A stretch of DNA of 64,000 nucleotides from assembly GCA_951813605.1 (NCBI GenBank), contig OX638379.1:5964062-6028061 (forward strand), in the 5' to 3' direction. The notes below the pieces were generated by a model. That model saw only the letters and a program-made list of their open reading frames with translations, had not been told where the DNA came from and made no database searches. The position numbers and the translations under genes were made by a program. This DNA is from an uncultured Bryobacterales bacterium. Lineage in GTDB: Bacteria > Acidobacteriota > Terriglobia > Bryobacterales > UBA6623. Of the stretch, positions 25,706 through 35,074 are shown piece after piece (the stretch's first letter is position 1; every line of letters starts with the position of its first letter).

Positions 25706-27002
25706 CGTCCGCGGAGTCCGGCGCTCCGGCTAGAGCGTCCGCCGAGTCCGCACTGATATCGGCGTTGCCGACAAGATCGCGCCAGTCGGTGCCGGGGTTC
25801 TGTTCAATCACGGAGAGCAAGCTGACAAACGCTTTCACGGTGTTTCTCGGCGTTCGGAAGTAGGCGTCGCCGATCCGTTTGGAGCAGTGCGACATGAACA
25901 CCGTCAACGCTTCCTGAGGAACGAGCGTCTTGCCGTTCGCTCCGGCGGCAAAGACCGCTCTGATGTTGTCGAGGAGCACGTAAAGATCCTCGGGGGACAG
26001 GTTTTGCAATCCGATCACGGGGCCGGACAAGTCAATGAGGCCGTTCCGGGCAAAGGTGTTCTCGGCCAGGCGGGATTGCAGCGCCGGATAGCTGTAGAGG
26101 CCGCGCCGGGTGTCCATGAGAAACTCGGGCGTGCCGCCCATCACGAAGCCGAGGTGCGACGCGCTGCCCTGCAGCACATCGTTCAGCACGCGAAGGAGCT
26201 GCTCGTAGTTGGCGTTACGGGACCGGCTGTTAACCAGCTTGTAGAGATTGACCATTTCGTCGAGCACGACAATCAGGCCCTTGTACCCTGCTTCGCGCAC
26301 GAAGGCCGAGTACAGCTTCAAGTGATCGTAGACGCTGCCGTCGTTGATGATGGTGCGAACTCCTAGGGCAACGCGCGAGTCGGTGCGCGTTGCGAATTCT
26401 GCTCGCAGCCAACGCAAGACATCCGACTTGAGACTCTCGTTCCCTGTTTCGTGACCCTCCCAATAGCGGCCTACGACGGTCGCGAAGTCGTATCCTCCGA
26501 CGTATTCCTCGAAGTGTGCGAGCTTGGAGCGGATCACGGCATCCACGTCGCCGCCAGGCCCGGCTTCCTGCGCGGCTCGAGACACGAATCGCTCGACGAT
26601 GCTCGGGAGGGCGCCCCCGTCCGGCTTGGTGCGGGTCGACAGGTTGCGCGCCATTTCCGCAAATAGCGAGCGAGCCTGTCCTCCCGTCGCGTATAGCCTT
26701 CTGTTCGGGGCTAGATCCGCGGACATGGCGACGAGTCCCTTCTCGAGTGCGATCAGGCGCACCAAGTTGAGGAAGAAAGTCTTGCCGGACCCGAATTCTC
26801 CGATTACGAACCGGATGGACGAGCCGCCGTCCTCGATGCGTTCGACATCGCGGAGCATCTCCTCGATCTCGCGGGCGCGACCGACTTGTATGTGCCTTAG
26901 CCCCAGCCTAGGCACCACGCCCGCACGAAGCGCCTGGATGATGGCGTCGCGCTCACGCCGCCGGATCTTAAGCCGCCGCATCTGGAACCATCTCGGACTC
27001 AT
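25671..27002 (-). CDS. sngB: P-loop ATPase (BrxC/BrxD, DUF2791-like), SngB of a Shango-type operon
   Basis: This 443-residue ATPase has Walker A GEFGSGKT (residues 68-75) and Walker B LIVVLDE (243-249), followed by the conserved MVNLYKL stretch and, near residue 288, MGGTPEF. This order and wording fit the BREX-type P-loop family (BrxD/DUF2791), which also supplies SngB of Shango. It probably couples ATP hydrolysis to loading or control of the helicase. The N-terminal basic segment (RRLKIRRRERDAI) is typical of the family, and the C-terminal 35 residues are acidic. It overlaps the TerB gene upstream and the helicase gene downstream by 35 bases each, so the three products are surely made together. 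In Shango the Walker sites of this subunit are reported to be essential (from memory). Confidence 0.87.
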   Translation of the reverse strand: MSPRWFQMRRLKIRRRERDAIIQALRAGVVPRLGLRHIQVGRAREIEEMLRDVERIEDGGSSIRFVIGEFGSGKTFFLNLVRLIALEKGLVAMSADLAPNRRLYATGGQARSLFAEMARNLSTRTKPDGGALPSIVERFVSRAAQEAGPGGDVDAVIRSKLAHFEEYVGGYDFATVVGRYWEGHETGNESLKSDVLRWLRAEFATRTDSRVALGVRTIINDGSVYDHLKLYSAFVREAGYKGLIVVLDEMVNLYKLVNSRSRNANYEQLLRVLNDVLQGSASHLGFVMGGTPEFLMDTRRGLYSYPALQSRLAENTFARNGLIDLSGPVIGLQNLSPEDLYVLLDNIRAVFAAGANGKTLVPQEALTVFMSHCSKRIGDAYFRTPRNTVKAFVSLLSVIEQNPGTDWRDLVGNADISADSADALAGAPDSADDADDELASFRL

Positions 27003-29244
27003 TCTTCAGTGCCTGGAGAACATCCGGGTTGAGCGTGAGGTCCGCATGCTCCTCTAGCAGGGCCTCGCCGAACCTGTCGAAAGACCATTCGTTGACTGCC
27101 TCGAGCGCCCCTCCCGCCAAAAGCCCGCATCGCTTTACGAGCCGGTCGAAGTCCGTCTCGCTCCAGTACGGGCGCTTCAAGAGCCGCTCGACCAGCGCGG
27201 CATGCGCCGGATCCAAGCCCTCATAGGCGGTGCCAGCCCTGGCCGACACGGTCTCCGGCTCCTCTTCGACAAAAACTTCGGACAGAACTTCCGAAACCTT
27301 GCATGTGTCGGCGACGATCCTGGAGATACGCCCGTCATCCAGATCGACCGATCTCGGGACGATCGCTGGGTGCCGTCGCGCCTGTCGGGCCGGGAAATAC
27401 CCCGAAGAAGGCCGCAAAGGCGTGCGAACCGTGACAGGGCCCGAAGAGGCCGCGGTCGACCTCCTGTGCAAGTTGGCGAACACATGGTCTTGCGGCCGAC
27501 CCATCGCGCGGTACAGCTTTTGGACCGCCTGCACTTGGGCAGGGTCGACCACGCCGTCGGCGCAGGCAACCTGAACGGCAAGGTCACATGCCTCGTCGAG
27601 TTCCTTCGGCCGCAGCATCTGACAACGCTTGGTGATCGACACCGTGCCCTGCCATTGCGACGCCAGCCACCGCAAGTCAGCTTGAAGCCGGGTCTTGTCA
27701 GCCGCCCGCAGGCGCGGACCGCGCTGGATCATCGCGTCCATCGCCCGCCACTTGGCCTTGGAAACGGAGCCATCGGCTTTCGCGACGAAAATCACGAGCT
27801 GCATAACGCAAAGCATCCGCAAATACTGGGGCGACATCTCCGCTGGCTTCGAAACTTTGCTGGGAAGCTTGAACAGGACCGCCCGATCACCGAGATTCGG
27901 AAGCCGACCGGTGAAGCGAGTGTCGGGAGCGAGCCCGACACCTCCGAGCGCCAGAGCGTTCGACAAAACGACGAGTCTCTGCTTCCTTAGATTGATCGCG
28001 TTGCTACCTTCGAACACGCGAAGGACATCAGAGATCAATATTTCGTCGTCCGCTCGGTCGACATGTCGGTCGGCCCACACGTGCAGCCTGCGCAGATGGA
28101 CGTTGGGGCGATGGGCGGCGAGATCGGTCGGAAGCAAGACGTGGGATTCAATCGTGTTCCGGCGAGCGGGCTTTCTCCCGATGAATCGACTGTAGGGCGC
28201 AAGTTCCTTCCAGCATTCGTCCGCGATTCGCTTGGCAATCCGTACGGGCTGGCGGATCCGGGAGATATCGGGATACAAGGACGAGTCCCCGGACAAAGAC
28301 CGCTCGAAGGTGCCGCTCGCCGCCACGTACGCAAAGTTGCTCGTGGCCCTAGGCACCGTCACCTTCAACCCCTTCGGGTATCGCTTGGCGTAGCGCAGGG
28401 AAAACAGTGTCGCGAATTCGTCAAAGATCCTGCGTTCCGCTACGCGCAGGCGAGTGCCGGGCTGGGCAAGCCACCAGCAAAGGAGCCATCTCCCGTCCGT
28501 CATCTGGCATGTAGCGATCCTGTAGCCCAAGCCCAACGCCAGCCACGGCGGCAGCTCGTGACCGTCGTAGCCAAACACGCGCTCGGGCTCCGGCTCAATG
28601 CACTCCGGCGTCAGGGCCGCCACGCAATCCAGAAGGTGGCGCACGTCCTCGTCAAGCCCGTACTCCTCGGCGTAAAGGCCCTGAAGCCTCTCGACCTCGG
28701 CAATCACTTCGGCACGTTCCTTTTGGGAAGGCTCGTCAAGCATCAGACGGCGCTCCAAGCCGAACAAGTAGAGCCTTAGGAATGGCGGCGCGACGTTGGG
28801 GTCCGACCTGCCCGAGGCCAGCCAGCGCACGTACCCCAGCCGGTCGCTAGGAGAAAGCAAAGAGTAGCTGGGCGAATAGGCCGCGCCAGTGGCCTCGCGC
28901 GCGATCCGGGTCGCCACCGGAAGGTTTGGATTAATCAGGCAGTTCTCGACCCCACGGCCCGATTGATCCATTAGCCCCTCGCCTACGTAGACCATGCCGC
29001 CTATGTCATAGCCACCAACCACCGCCGAGCCACCGGACGGAACCCAGCACTCCTCGGCGCTCATCTGCCGAGACTGCGCACCTCGGCCGGCCGGCCGCGC
29101 TTCTTGTTCATCGAAATCGACAACTTGCGGCACGCTGAGCGCCACAGGCTCGGCTTCCCGGGCCGGATCGGCCGCGCTCCTCAATCCCTCCCTCTGCATC
29201 GATAAATCTCGAAAGCTGGGAGGTGCGTCGATGCGACGAGTCAT
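26968..29244 (-). CDS. sngA: TerB-N / TerB / TerB-C protein, SngA of a Shango-type operon
   Basis: This 758-residue protein has the TerB-N domain at about residues 75-300 (YSPSYSLLSPSDRLGY, WLASGR, RLYLFGLERRL). A TerB-like helical core follows, with acidic metal-site repeats KADGSVS (about 489-495) and CADGVVD (561-567). The C-terminal TerB-C domain (about 665-755) carries RPYWSETDFD, GALEAVNEWSFD and NPDVL. TerB cores bind divalent metal, and TerB-N/C proteins have been proposed to link metal or stress sensing with DNA processing. As first gene of an operon with a P-loop ATPase and an Lhr-like helicase it fits SngA of the Shango anti-phage system. The start is set by GGAGG six bases before ATG 29244; an in-frame TTG at 29274 is less likely. 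The first about 70 residues are variable. Confidence 0.87.
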   Translation of the reverse strand: MTRRIDAPPSFRDLSMQREGLRSAADPAREAEPVALSVPQVVDFDEQEARPAGRGAQSRQMSAEECWVPSGGSAVVGGYDIGGMVYVGEGLMDQSGRGVENCLINPNLPVATRIAREATGAAYSPSYSLLSPSDRLGYVRWLASGRSDPNVAPPFLRLYLFGLERRLMLDEPSQKERAEVIAEVERLQGLYAEEYGLDEDVRHLLDCVAALTPECIEPEPERVFGYDGHELPPWLALGLGYRIATCQMTDGRWLLCWWLAQPGTRLRVAERRIFDEFATLFSLRYAKRYPKGLKVTVPRATSNFAYVAASGTFERSLSGDSSLYPDISRIRQPVRIAKRIADECWKELAPYSRFIGRKPARRNTIESHVLLPTDLAAHRPNVHLRRLHVWADRHVDRADDEILISDVLRVFEGSNAINLRKQRLVVLSNALALGGVGLAPDTRFTGRLPNLGDRAVLFKLPSKVSKPAEMSPQYLRMLCVMQLVIFVAKADGSVSKAKWRAMDAMIQRGPRLRAADKTRLQADLRWLASQWQGTVSITKRCQMLRPKELDEACDLAVQVACADGVVDPAQVQAVQKLYRAMGRPQDHVFANLHRRSTAASSGPVTVRTPLRPSSGYFPARQARRHPAIVPRSVDLDDGRISRIVADTCKVSEVLSEVFVEEEPETVSARAGTAYEGLDPAHAALVERLLKRPYWSETDFDRLVKRCGLLAGGALEAVNEWSFDRFGEALLEEHADLTLNPDVLQALKNESEMVPDAAA

Positions 29245-29250
29245 GCCTCG

Positions 29251-29255
29251 CCTCC
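29251..29255 (-). promoter_or_regulatory. Shine-Dalgarno site fixing the sngA start
   Basis: GGAGG on the minus strand, six bases before ATG 29244; it decides against the upstream TTG. Confidence 0.65.
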
Positions 29256-29475
29256 ACGCGGTTTCTGGGCGCAATGCACAGCCCGTGAAGCGTGATCAAT
29301 GGAGGCTCCAAGCGACCTCTCAGGACCGATTGGGGCTTGGCCCGATTCAACGGCCCGTGCCACCAGACGCAACTCCGAAAGTCCCCCTGGAACCGCGCCA
29401 GGCGGAACTTCGCCAATAGTCGCTCGGCCACATGCGCACGATCGGAATCGGGCTTGGTTCATCGTTGGATTCTTA

Positions 29476-29513
29476 TGGCCAAACATGGCCGTCTAGGCCA
29501 GCGGCCCACTATA
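29476..29513 (-). promoter_or_regulatory. Candidate sng promoter with phased GGCC repeats
   Basis: Four GGCC cores (in TGGCC at 29476 and 29486, AGGCC at 29495, CGGCC at 29502) are spaced 10, 9 and 7 bases apart. Read on the minus strand they lie directly downstream of TATAGT (complement of 29508-29513), a possible -10 element without a good -35. The arrangement would suit a repressor operator, 230-260 bases before sngA. It is speculative. Confidence 0.25.
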
Positions 29514-30136
29514 TTTCCAGTCTTATTCTCACGCTAATCGTACCGTAGTCCCGCAAACTTCCGCAATAACCCGAGCTGCCGCAACGCAAGCGGTGCGGGG
29601 GTGCCTGCTGTTGGGTGACCGACGCGCCAATCGAGGTCTCGGCAGATAGACTGAGTGCCATTTGCAAGCCGTCAGACGGGCATTCTGCAAGCGGATTCGC
29701 TCAAGTATCAACGCTTTGCGTCAGGTCCAGCGCGAACGGAAACACCAGCCAAGGACACGCATCGGGCTCCCAGACGACATCGGAATGGCTCGAGAGGCTG
29801 GGGCTCAAGGGCTGATGCCTACGAATGGAAGCTCGCTCCAGACCGCGACCTGCGTCGCACCAAGCGAACGCGGAACGACAAGGGGCGAAGCTCGCAGGCC
29901 CCGCGCAATCCGGTATGCGCCGAGTCTCCAGGTCGGTCCGTGAACATGAATCGCAGCCGTTTGACGTGGCTGTCCCGGCGCGTTCAAGGCCCGCAGTCCC
30001 GCGATGCGGCAGCGGCGCAATCGAAGCGTCCAGCAGTGGAATGAATACCCGTGCGTCGATCCGGCGGCGGGCAGCGCGCACGGCAATTCTCGGTAGAGTA
30101 GGAACGGCAACAGGGGAAACGGCCGAAAAGGAACTC

Positions 30137-33100
30137 ATGCGCTTGGGAGCGGGAAGGCAGCCAGACTTGATATTGATCAGGAGCCGGAAGCAAACGCGGA
30201 TGGGCACGGCTTTGGCTGCGCTATGGCTCGCTGCATTGGGCGGATTTCCCGAACCGGCCAAGACGGCGACACCTACCGATGATCAAATCGAATTCTTCGA
30301 GAGCAAGGTCCGTCCAGTCCTTTCCGAGCACTGCTATTCCTGCCACAGCTCGCAAGTCGAAACGCCGTTCGCGGGACTGAGGCTCGACAGTCGGGAAGCG
30401 ATTCTCAAGGGCGGCGACTCGGGTCCCGCAATCTCCGATGGCAGCCCGGAAACGAGCCGACTCGTGAAGCTCTTGCGAGGCGAGCCGGTGCTGATGCCGC
30501 CCACGGGGCGACTGTCCGACGAGAAGATCGGCGCGCTGGTCGAGTGGATCCGCATGGGCGCGCCGTGGCCTAGCGAACAGGCCGGAGAGGACTCGCTCAG
30601 CCCGGCGTTCGACCTCGACGCGCGCAGAAAGGCACATTGGGCGTGGCAGCCTGTCCGAGCGACGAAGCCGCCCGAGGTGAAGAATCGGGACTGGCCTTCC
30701 AATCCAATCGACAATTTCATCCTCGCGACGCTCGAGGAGAACGGCTTGGAACCGGCGCCGCCAGCCAGCCGCCAAAACCTCATCCGGAGGCTTTCCTTCA
30801 ATCTAACCGGCCTGCCTCCGACGCCGGAACAGAGCGAGGCATTTGCCTCGGACGAATCTGCCGACGCCTACGCGCGATTGGTTAAGCGGCTATTGGACTC
30901 GGAGCGCTTCGGCGAGCGTTGGGCGCGGCACTGGATGGATCTTGTGCGCTATGCAGATTCGCACGGCAGCGAGGGCGATCCGGCGATTCCTCAATCCTGG
31001 CAATACCGCGACTATCTGATCCGCTCCTTGAACGCGGACACTCCGTACGACCAGTTGATCCGGGAGCATCTTGCAGGCGACCTGCTAAAACACCCCCGCA
31101 TCGATTCCGCCAAAGGCATCAATGAATCGATCCTCGGCACCGGCCACCTGCGGCTGGGCGAACTGGGATACCAACCGGTGGACCCATGGGAGGAGCGCGT
31201 CAAATGGGCGGACAACCAGATCGATGTGCTGTCGAAAGCGTTCCAGGGGCTGACGGTGTCATGCGCTCGCTGCCACGACCACAAGTTCGACGCGATCAGC
31301 CAGGAGGACTACTACGCGCTATTCGGAGTGCTCTACGGGGCACGGCCCACCATGAGGACCATCGATTCCCATGAGCCCCTTCAGCTGTACTCAGAGGAAT
31401 TGGGGGCCTTGAAGCACAGCATTCGCGAAGAGGTCGCCAAGGAATGGATTGCCGCGGCACGGGAAATCGGGACGCGCCTTCAACATGCCGATGACGATGC
31501 GGTGCGAATGGCGCTAGAAGAGGCAGCTTGCGACGAATCCAGTCCGCTCAACGCTTGGATGGAACTGCGGGACCGCGATGGAGACCAAGTCACGGAAGCC
31601 TGGCGGGGCTTGCAAGCCCATTGGCGCAAGGAAATTGATTCCCGGGTCGCGTTCAACGACGAGAGATTCGAACGAATCTGGGACCTGAGCGGAGCAGATT
31701 TCGATACATGGATCCTCCACGGCGCGGGCGTGGCTGCAAAGCCGTCGCCGCCGGGCGAGTTTCAGGTCGCCGTCCAGGGAGAACTGGCCCTGAGGGGAAT
31801 CTATCCGGGCGGGGTGTATACCCACCTGCTCTCGACCAAGCATGCCGGGGTCATGCAGTCGCCCCGCTTCAGGATCGATACGGACTATATCAGCGTGAGG
31901 GTGCTGGGCGGCGACTTAAGCTTCGCCCGACTCATCATCGAGAATTACTCCCTGCCCCTTAGCGGGATTTACCACCAGCGCTACAGCCCGCGCAGCGACA
32001 CCATGCGCTGGTGGCAGTGGAAGACCGATTTCTGGAAGGGCTTCACGGGCTATGTCGAATTCGCTACGCGCGAAGATGCCACCAACTTCCATCACGACCC
32101 GATCGACAGCAAGAAGAAGCCCCGTCCGGAACGCCCCAAGCACGGCCGTTCCGCGATCGGCGCTTCGGCAGTCGCGTTTCACAACGGCAGGCACGAGCCG
32201 AAATCGACCGTAGAGCCAATTCTGTATCTCCTAGACGCGAAGGCCCCGGAATCGGCGGCCGAGATTCCGGGCATTCTGGGCGCGCGTCTCGTCCTGTCTG
32301 TGCAAGCGTGGCGAGACGGGCGCGCCAGCGAGAGGCAGGCGGCATTCCTGGACTACTTTGTCCGCCGGGACCTGCTCCCGAGGTCGATCGATCACCTTGA
32401 AGGCGTCGAACCGCTCATTGCAAAGTACCGAACAACGGAAGCCGCGGTCCCCGTTCCTCGCAGGTTTCCCGGCATCGTCGAGGAAGCGGCCCCAGACCAG
32501 CCCATCCTGATTCGGGGCGACCCGAAAAGGCCAGGAGAGCCAGTGCCCAGACGGTTCCTTGCGGCCTTGGGCGGCGAGAACTATCCGGTCCCCGGCGCGG
32601 TGCGCCTGCGACTGGCCGAGGATGTGGCGAGCCCGTCCAACCCGCTGACTGCCCGAGTCATGGCGAACCGCGTGTGGCAGCACGTCTTCGGGCGCGGCAT
32701 CGTTTCGACACCCGACAACTTCGGTGCTCTCGGCCAACGGCCGTCGCACCCGGAATTGCTGGACTACATCGCGAGCAGATTCGTCGAGGGCGAATGGTCG
32801 ATCAAGCGGCTGATCGAGCTGCTGGTTACCACAAGCGCTTACCGCATGGGGAGCGTGCCGTCCGCCAGGGCGCTCGAGCGCGACCCATCCAACGCATTGC
32901 TGCAGCACATGCCGGTCCGCAGGCTCGAGGGCGAGGCGATCCGAGACACCCTGCTGGCCGTCTCCGGCACGCTCGACCTCGCCATGTACGGCGCGCCTCC
33001 CCCCTCGCGCAAGATGTACGACGAGCCCGAGGGCCCGGGAATCTCGCCGTACGGCGACAACCGCCGGAGCGTGTACCAGGAAATCCGGCGCAATCGGACC

Positions 33101-33469
33101 AATCCCTTCCTAGAGGCGTTCGATCAGCCCACGCCGTCCACGACGCGCGGAAAGCGCGACGTTACGAACGTACCCGCCCAATCCCTCGCGCTGATGAACA
33201 GTCCGTTTGTAACGGGAGCCGCCGAGGCGTGGGGCGAGAGGCTCGCCGCGGGCGAAGGCCATTCGCTGGAGAGCCGCGTGGATTACATGTACCGCAAGGC
33301 CTTGGGGCGCTTGCCCACGAACGAAGAACGGAGCGAAGCGACCTCCTACGTCGAGGGACTCGCCGAGGAAGAGGGAGCCGGCCAGCTTGGCGTGCTCCGG
33401 GAATCCAAGGTCTGGAGCCGGCTGGCGCACACGCTCTTCAACTTCAAGGAGTTCCTGTATGTCCGCTAG
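30137..33469 (+). CDS. PSD1/DUF1549/DUF1553 cytochrome-type exported protein
   Basis: This 1110-residue exported protein has the layout common in Planctomycetota, Verrucomicrobiota and Acidobacteriota: a planctomycete cytochrome-c-like domain with CYSCH (Cys66, Cys69, His70), then DUF1549 (about 170-390) containing a second haem-type motif CARCH (Cys376, Cys379, His380), a less conserved middle insert (about 420-760), and DUF1553 (about 830-1100) with NPLTARVMANRVWQ and SHPELLDY. The biochemical role is unknown; the motifs suggest electron transfer in the periplasm tied to breakdown of complex substrates. ATG 30137 follows AAGGA by about five bases, giving a signal peptide with a long charged start; an internal ATG at 30200 would give a shorter one. 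It overlaps the DUF1501 gene by 11 bases, the usual partner. Confidence 0.88.
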   Translation: MRLGAGRQPDLILIRSRKQTRMGTALAALWLAALGGFPEPAKTATPTDDQIEFFESKVRPVLSEHCYSCHSSQVETPFAGLRLDSREAILKGGDSGPAISDGSPETSRLVKLLRGEPVLMPPTGRLSDEKIGALVEWIRMGAPWPSEQAGEDSLSPAFDLDARRKAHWAWQPVRATKPPEVKNRDWPSNPIDNFILATLEENGLEPAPPASRQNLIRRLSFNLTGLPPTPEQSEAFASDESADAYARLVKRLLDSERFGERWARHWMDLVRYADSHGSEGDPAIPQSWQYRDYLIRSLNADTPYDQLIREHLAGDLLKHPRIDSAKGINESILGTGHLRLGELGYQPVDPWEERVKWADNQIDVLSKAFQGLTVSCARCHDHKFDAISQEDYYALFGVLYGARPTMRTIDSHEPLQLYSEELGALKHSIREEVAKEWIAAAREIGTRLQHADDDAVRMALEEAACDESSPLNAWMELRDRDGDQVTEAWRGLQAHWRKEIDSRVAFNDERFERIWDLSGADFDTWILHGAGVAAKPSPPGEFQVAVQGELALRGIYPGGVYTHLLSTKHAGVMQSPRFRIDTDYISVRVLGGDLSFARLIIENYSLPLSGIYHQRYSPRSDTMRWWQWKTDFWKGFTGYVEFATREDATNFHHDPIDSKKKPRPERPKHGRSAIGASAVAFHNGRHEPKSTVEPILYLLDAKAPESAAEIPGILGARLVLSVQAWRDGRASERQAAFLDYFVRRDLLPRSIDHLEGVEPLIAKYRTTEAAVPVPRRFPGIVEEAAPDQPILIRGDPKRPGEPVPRRFLAALGGENYPVPGAVRLRLAEDVASPSNPLTARVMANRVWQHVFGRGIVSTPDNFGALGQRPSHPELLDYIASRFVEGEWSIKRLIELLVTTSAYRMGSVPSARALERDPSNALLQHMPVRRLEGEAIRDTLLAVSGTLDLAMYGAPPPSRKMYDEPEGPGISPYGDNRRSVYQEIRRNRTNPFLEAFDQPTPSTTRGKRDVTNVPAQSLALMNSPFVTGAAEAWGERLAAGEGHSLESRVDYMYRKALGRLPTNEERSEATSYVEGLAEEEGAGQLGVLRESKVWSRLAHTLFNFKEFLYVR
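33446..33451 (+). promoter_or_regulatory. Shine-Dalgarno site inside the PSD1 gene for DUF1501
   Basis: AAGGAG seven bases before ATG 33459, embedded in the end of the preceding gene; it fixes the start of the DUF1501 protein. Confidence 0.75.
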
Positions 33470-34907
33470 ATTCCCCAATCGCACTCCCCAACCGCTTCCG
33501 CCCCGCTTCAGCCGCCGGGCAATGCTGACCGCCACTTCGACAGGTTTCGGCATGCTGGCCGCCTCCGCGCTGCTAGCGGACGAAACTCGTGCCCAGAGCC
33601 CCTTCGCACCTAAGGCCCCCCACTTCGACCCGAAGGCCAAGAACGTCATTTTCTGCTACATGTCCGGCGGGATGTCGCATGTCGACACGTTCGACCCCAA
33701 GCCGCGGCTTGCGCAGGAAGCAGGCGACCCGATGCCATTCAAGACGGAGCGGACGATGTTCAACCAAGACGGGAGTATCTTCCCGAGTCCGTGGGAATTC
33801 AGGCGGCGCGGCGACAGCGGAATCCCGGTCAGCGACCTGTTCCCGCACATCGGGGCGATGGCCGACGAGCTCTGCGTGATCCGATCGATGACAGCGAACT
33901 TCATGGAGCACGCCCAGGGCAATTACTACTTCCATTGCGGGCTCCCGTTCGCAGGGTTCCCCAGCATGGGGGCCTGGGTCACCTACGGCTTGGGCAGCGA
34001 GAATCACAACCTCCCGGGATTCGTCGTGACAGGCGGAGGCGGCATTCCGCACGGCGGAATCAACATGATGGGCAACGGGTTTCTGCCCTCAGTGAACCAG
34101 GCTTCGCTCATCCATCCGGGCCGTGACGAGCCGCTGCGCAACATCGTGCCCTCCGAGCCGGACAGCAGGCAGAGGAGGCAGTTGGACTTCGTCCGGCGCA
34201 TGGACGAGGGCTTCCTGGCAAGAGTGGGAAGCCACGAGCCGATCGAAGCGGCCGTCGCCAACTACGAAACGGCATACCGCATGCAGAGCGCGGTACCCGA
34301 GCTGGTAGACCTCGGCAGCGAGACAGAGGCCACTAGGAAGCTGTACGGCGTCGATTCGGAGAACTCCTCGACCGCCGCCTACGCCAAGCAATGCCTTCTG
34401 GCGCGCCGGTTGGTCGAGCGCGGCGTGCGATTCGTGGAACTGACGATGGTCAGCACGCCGGGCAAGTCGGATGGCATGGGCAACCCGTGGGACCAGCACA
34501 ACGGGTTGGAACTCGGACACGGGGCGAATGCCCTCACCGTGGACCAGCCTGTCGGGGCGTTGCTGAAGGATCTCAAGGCCCGCGGCTTGCTGGAGGAGAC
34601 CCTCGTCATATTCTCGGGCGAGTTCGGCCGCACGCCCTTCGCGCAAGGCACGATCGGACGGGACCACAATCCCTTCGGATTCAGCCTCTGGCTAGCCGGA
34701 GGAGGCTTGAAGAAGGGGTTCATTTACGGCCAGACCGACGAGTACGGGTATCGCGTCGTGGAAGACCAGTGCACGGTCCATGACCTGCATGCTACGGTGC
34801 TGCACTTGCTGGGACTGGATCACGAGAAGCTCAGCTACCGGTTCGGGGGGCGCGACTATCGCTTGACCGATGTGCACGGGCACGTGGTCCGCGGCATCCT
34901 GGCATGA
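33459..34907 (+). CDS. DUF1501 Tat-exported protein
   Basis: This 482-residue protein begins with a twin-arginine signal (FSRRAML followed by an Ala-rich run to about residue 45). The body is the DUF1501 fold, a branch of the alkaline-phosphatase/sulfatase-like superfamily: KAKNVIFCYMSGGMSHVDTFDPK at the N-terminus (partly shown), HNGLELGH, FSGEFGRTPF and GRDHNPFGF, which supply likely metal or active-site residues. The function is unknown, but it is nearly always encoded beside a PSD1 cytochrome protein, as here, and the two overlap by 11 bases with an embedded ribosome site. They probably act together in the periplasm. A second pair of the same kind lies at 57548-61590. Confidence 0.92.
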   Translation: MSARFPNRTPQPLPPRFSRRAMLTATSTGFGMLAASALLADETRAQSPFAPKAPHFDPKAKNVIFCYMSGGMSHVDTFDPKPRLAQEAGDPMPFKTERTMFNQDGSIFPSPWEFRRRGDSGIPVSDLFPHIGAMADELCVIRSMTANFMEHAQGNYYFHCGLPFAGFPSMGAWVTYGLGSENHNLPGFVVTGGGGIPHGGINMMGNGFLPSVNQASLIHPGRDEPLRNIVPSEPDSRQRRQLDFVRRMDEGFLARVGSHEPIEAAVANYETAYRMQSAVPELVDLGSETEATRKLYGVDSENSSTAAYAKQCLLARRLVERGVRFVELTMVSTPGKSDGMGNPWDQHNGLELGHGANALTVDQPVGALLKDLKARGLLEETLVIFSGEFGRTPFAQGTIGRDHNPFGFSLWLAGGGLKKGFIYGQTDEYGYRVVEDQCTVHDLHATVLHLLGLDHEKLSYRFGGRDYRLTDVHGHVVRGILA

Positions 34908-35074
34908 ATCGACCAAGCTTGCCCCGCCAGTACGTCGAAGACTCGATTGAATGCGCCCAGCTCGCCCAGATGAAGGTTCCCGGACTGGTGCGGGCGTATC
35001 GCCTGCGAGCCCGAGGGGTCCGAGATTCCAATCTCCTGAACAATCTGATTCGGTCCTTGCTTGGCGCAGCCTAA
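34904..35074 (+). CDS. Possible 56-residue protein coupled to DUF1501
   Basis: An ATG overlapping the DUF1501 stop as ATGA opens a 56-residue frame (MNRPSLPRQYVEDSIECAQ, then a basic helix RAYRLRARGVRD). It ends 4 bases inside the end of the convergent rlmD gene. The overlap geometry matches other coupled pairs in this window, but there is no recognised family and it may be chance. Confidence 0.3.
   Translation: MNRPSLPRQYVEDSIECAQLAQMKVPGLVRAYRLRARGVRDSNLLNNLIRSLLGAA

Larger units (their letters stand above)
29245..30136. other. Long divergent intergenic region
   Basis: 892 bases between the Shango-type operon (minus) and the PSD1 gene (plus). No frame has family resemblance. It holds a phased GGCC repeat cluster at 29476-29506 and an AT-rich stretch at 29508-29545 that could carry the minus-strand promoter. 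AAGGA at 30128-30132 is the ribosome site of the PSD1 gene. The rest shows nothing recognisable. Confidence 0.45.

Noticed and set aside
23417..27002. BREX type 2 fragment (brxD-brxHI)
   Set aside because: The ATPase and helicase are related to BREX parts, but pglW, pglX, pglY and pglZ are absent and the TerB protein upstream fits Shango better.
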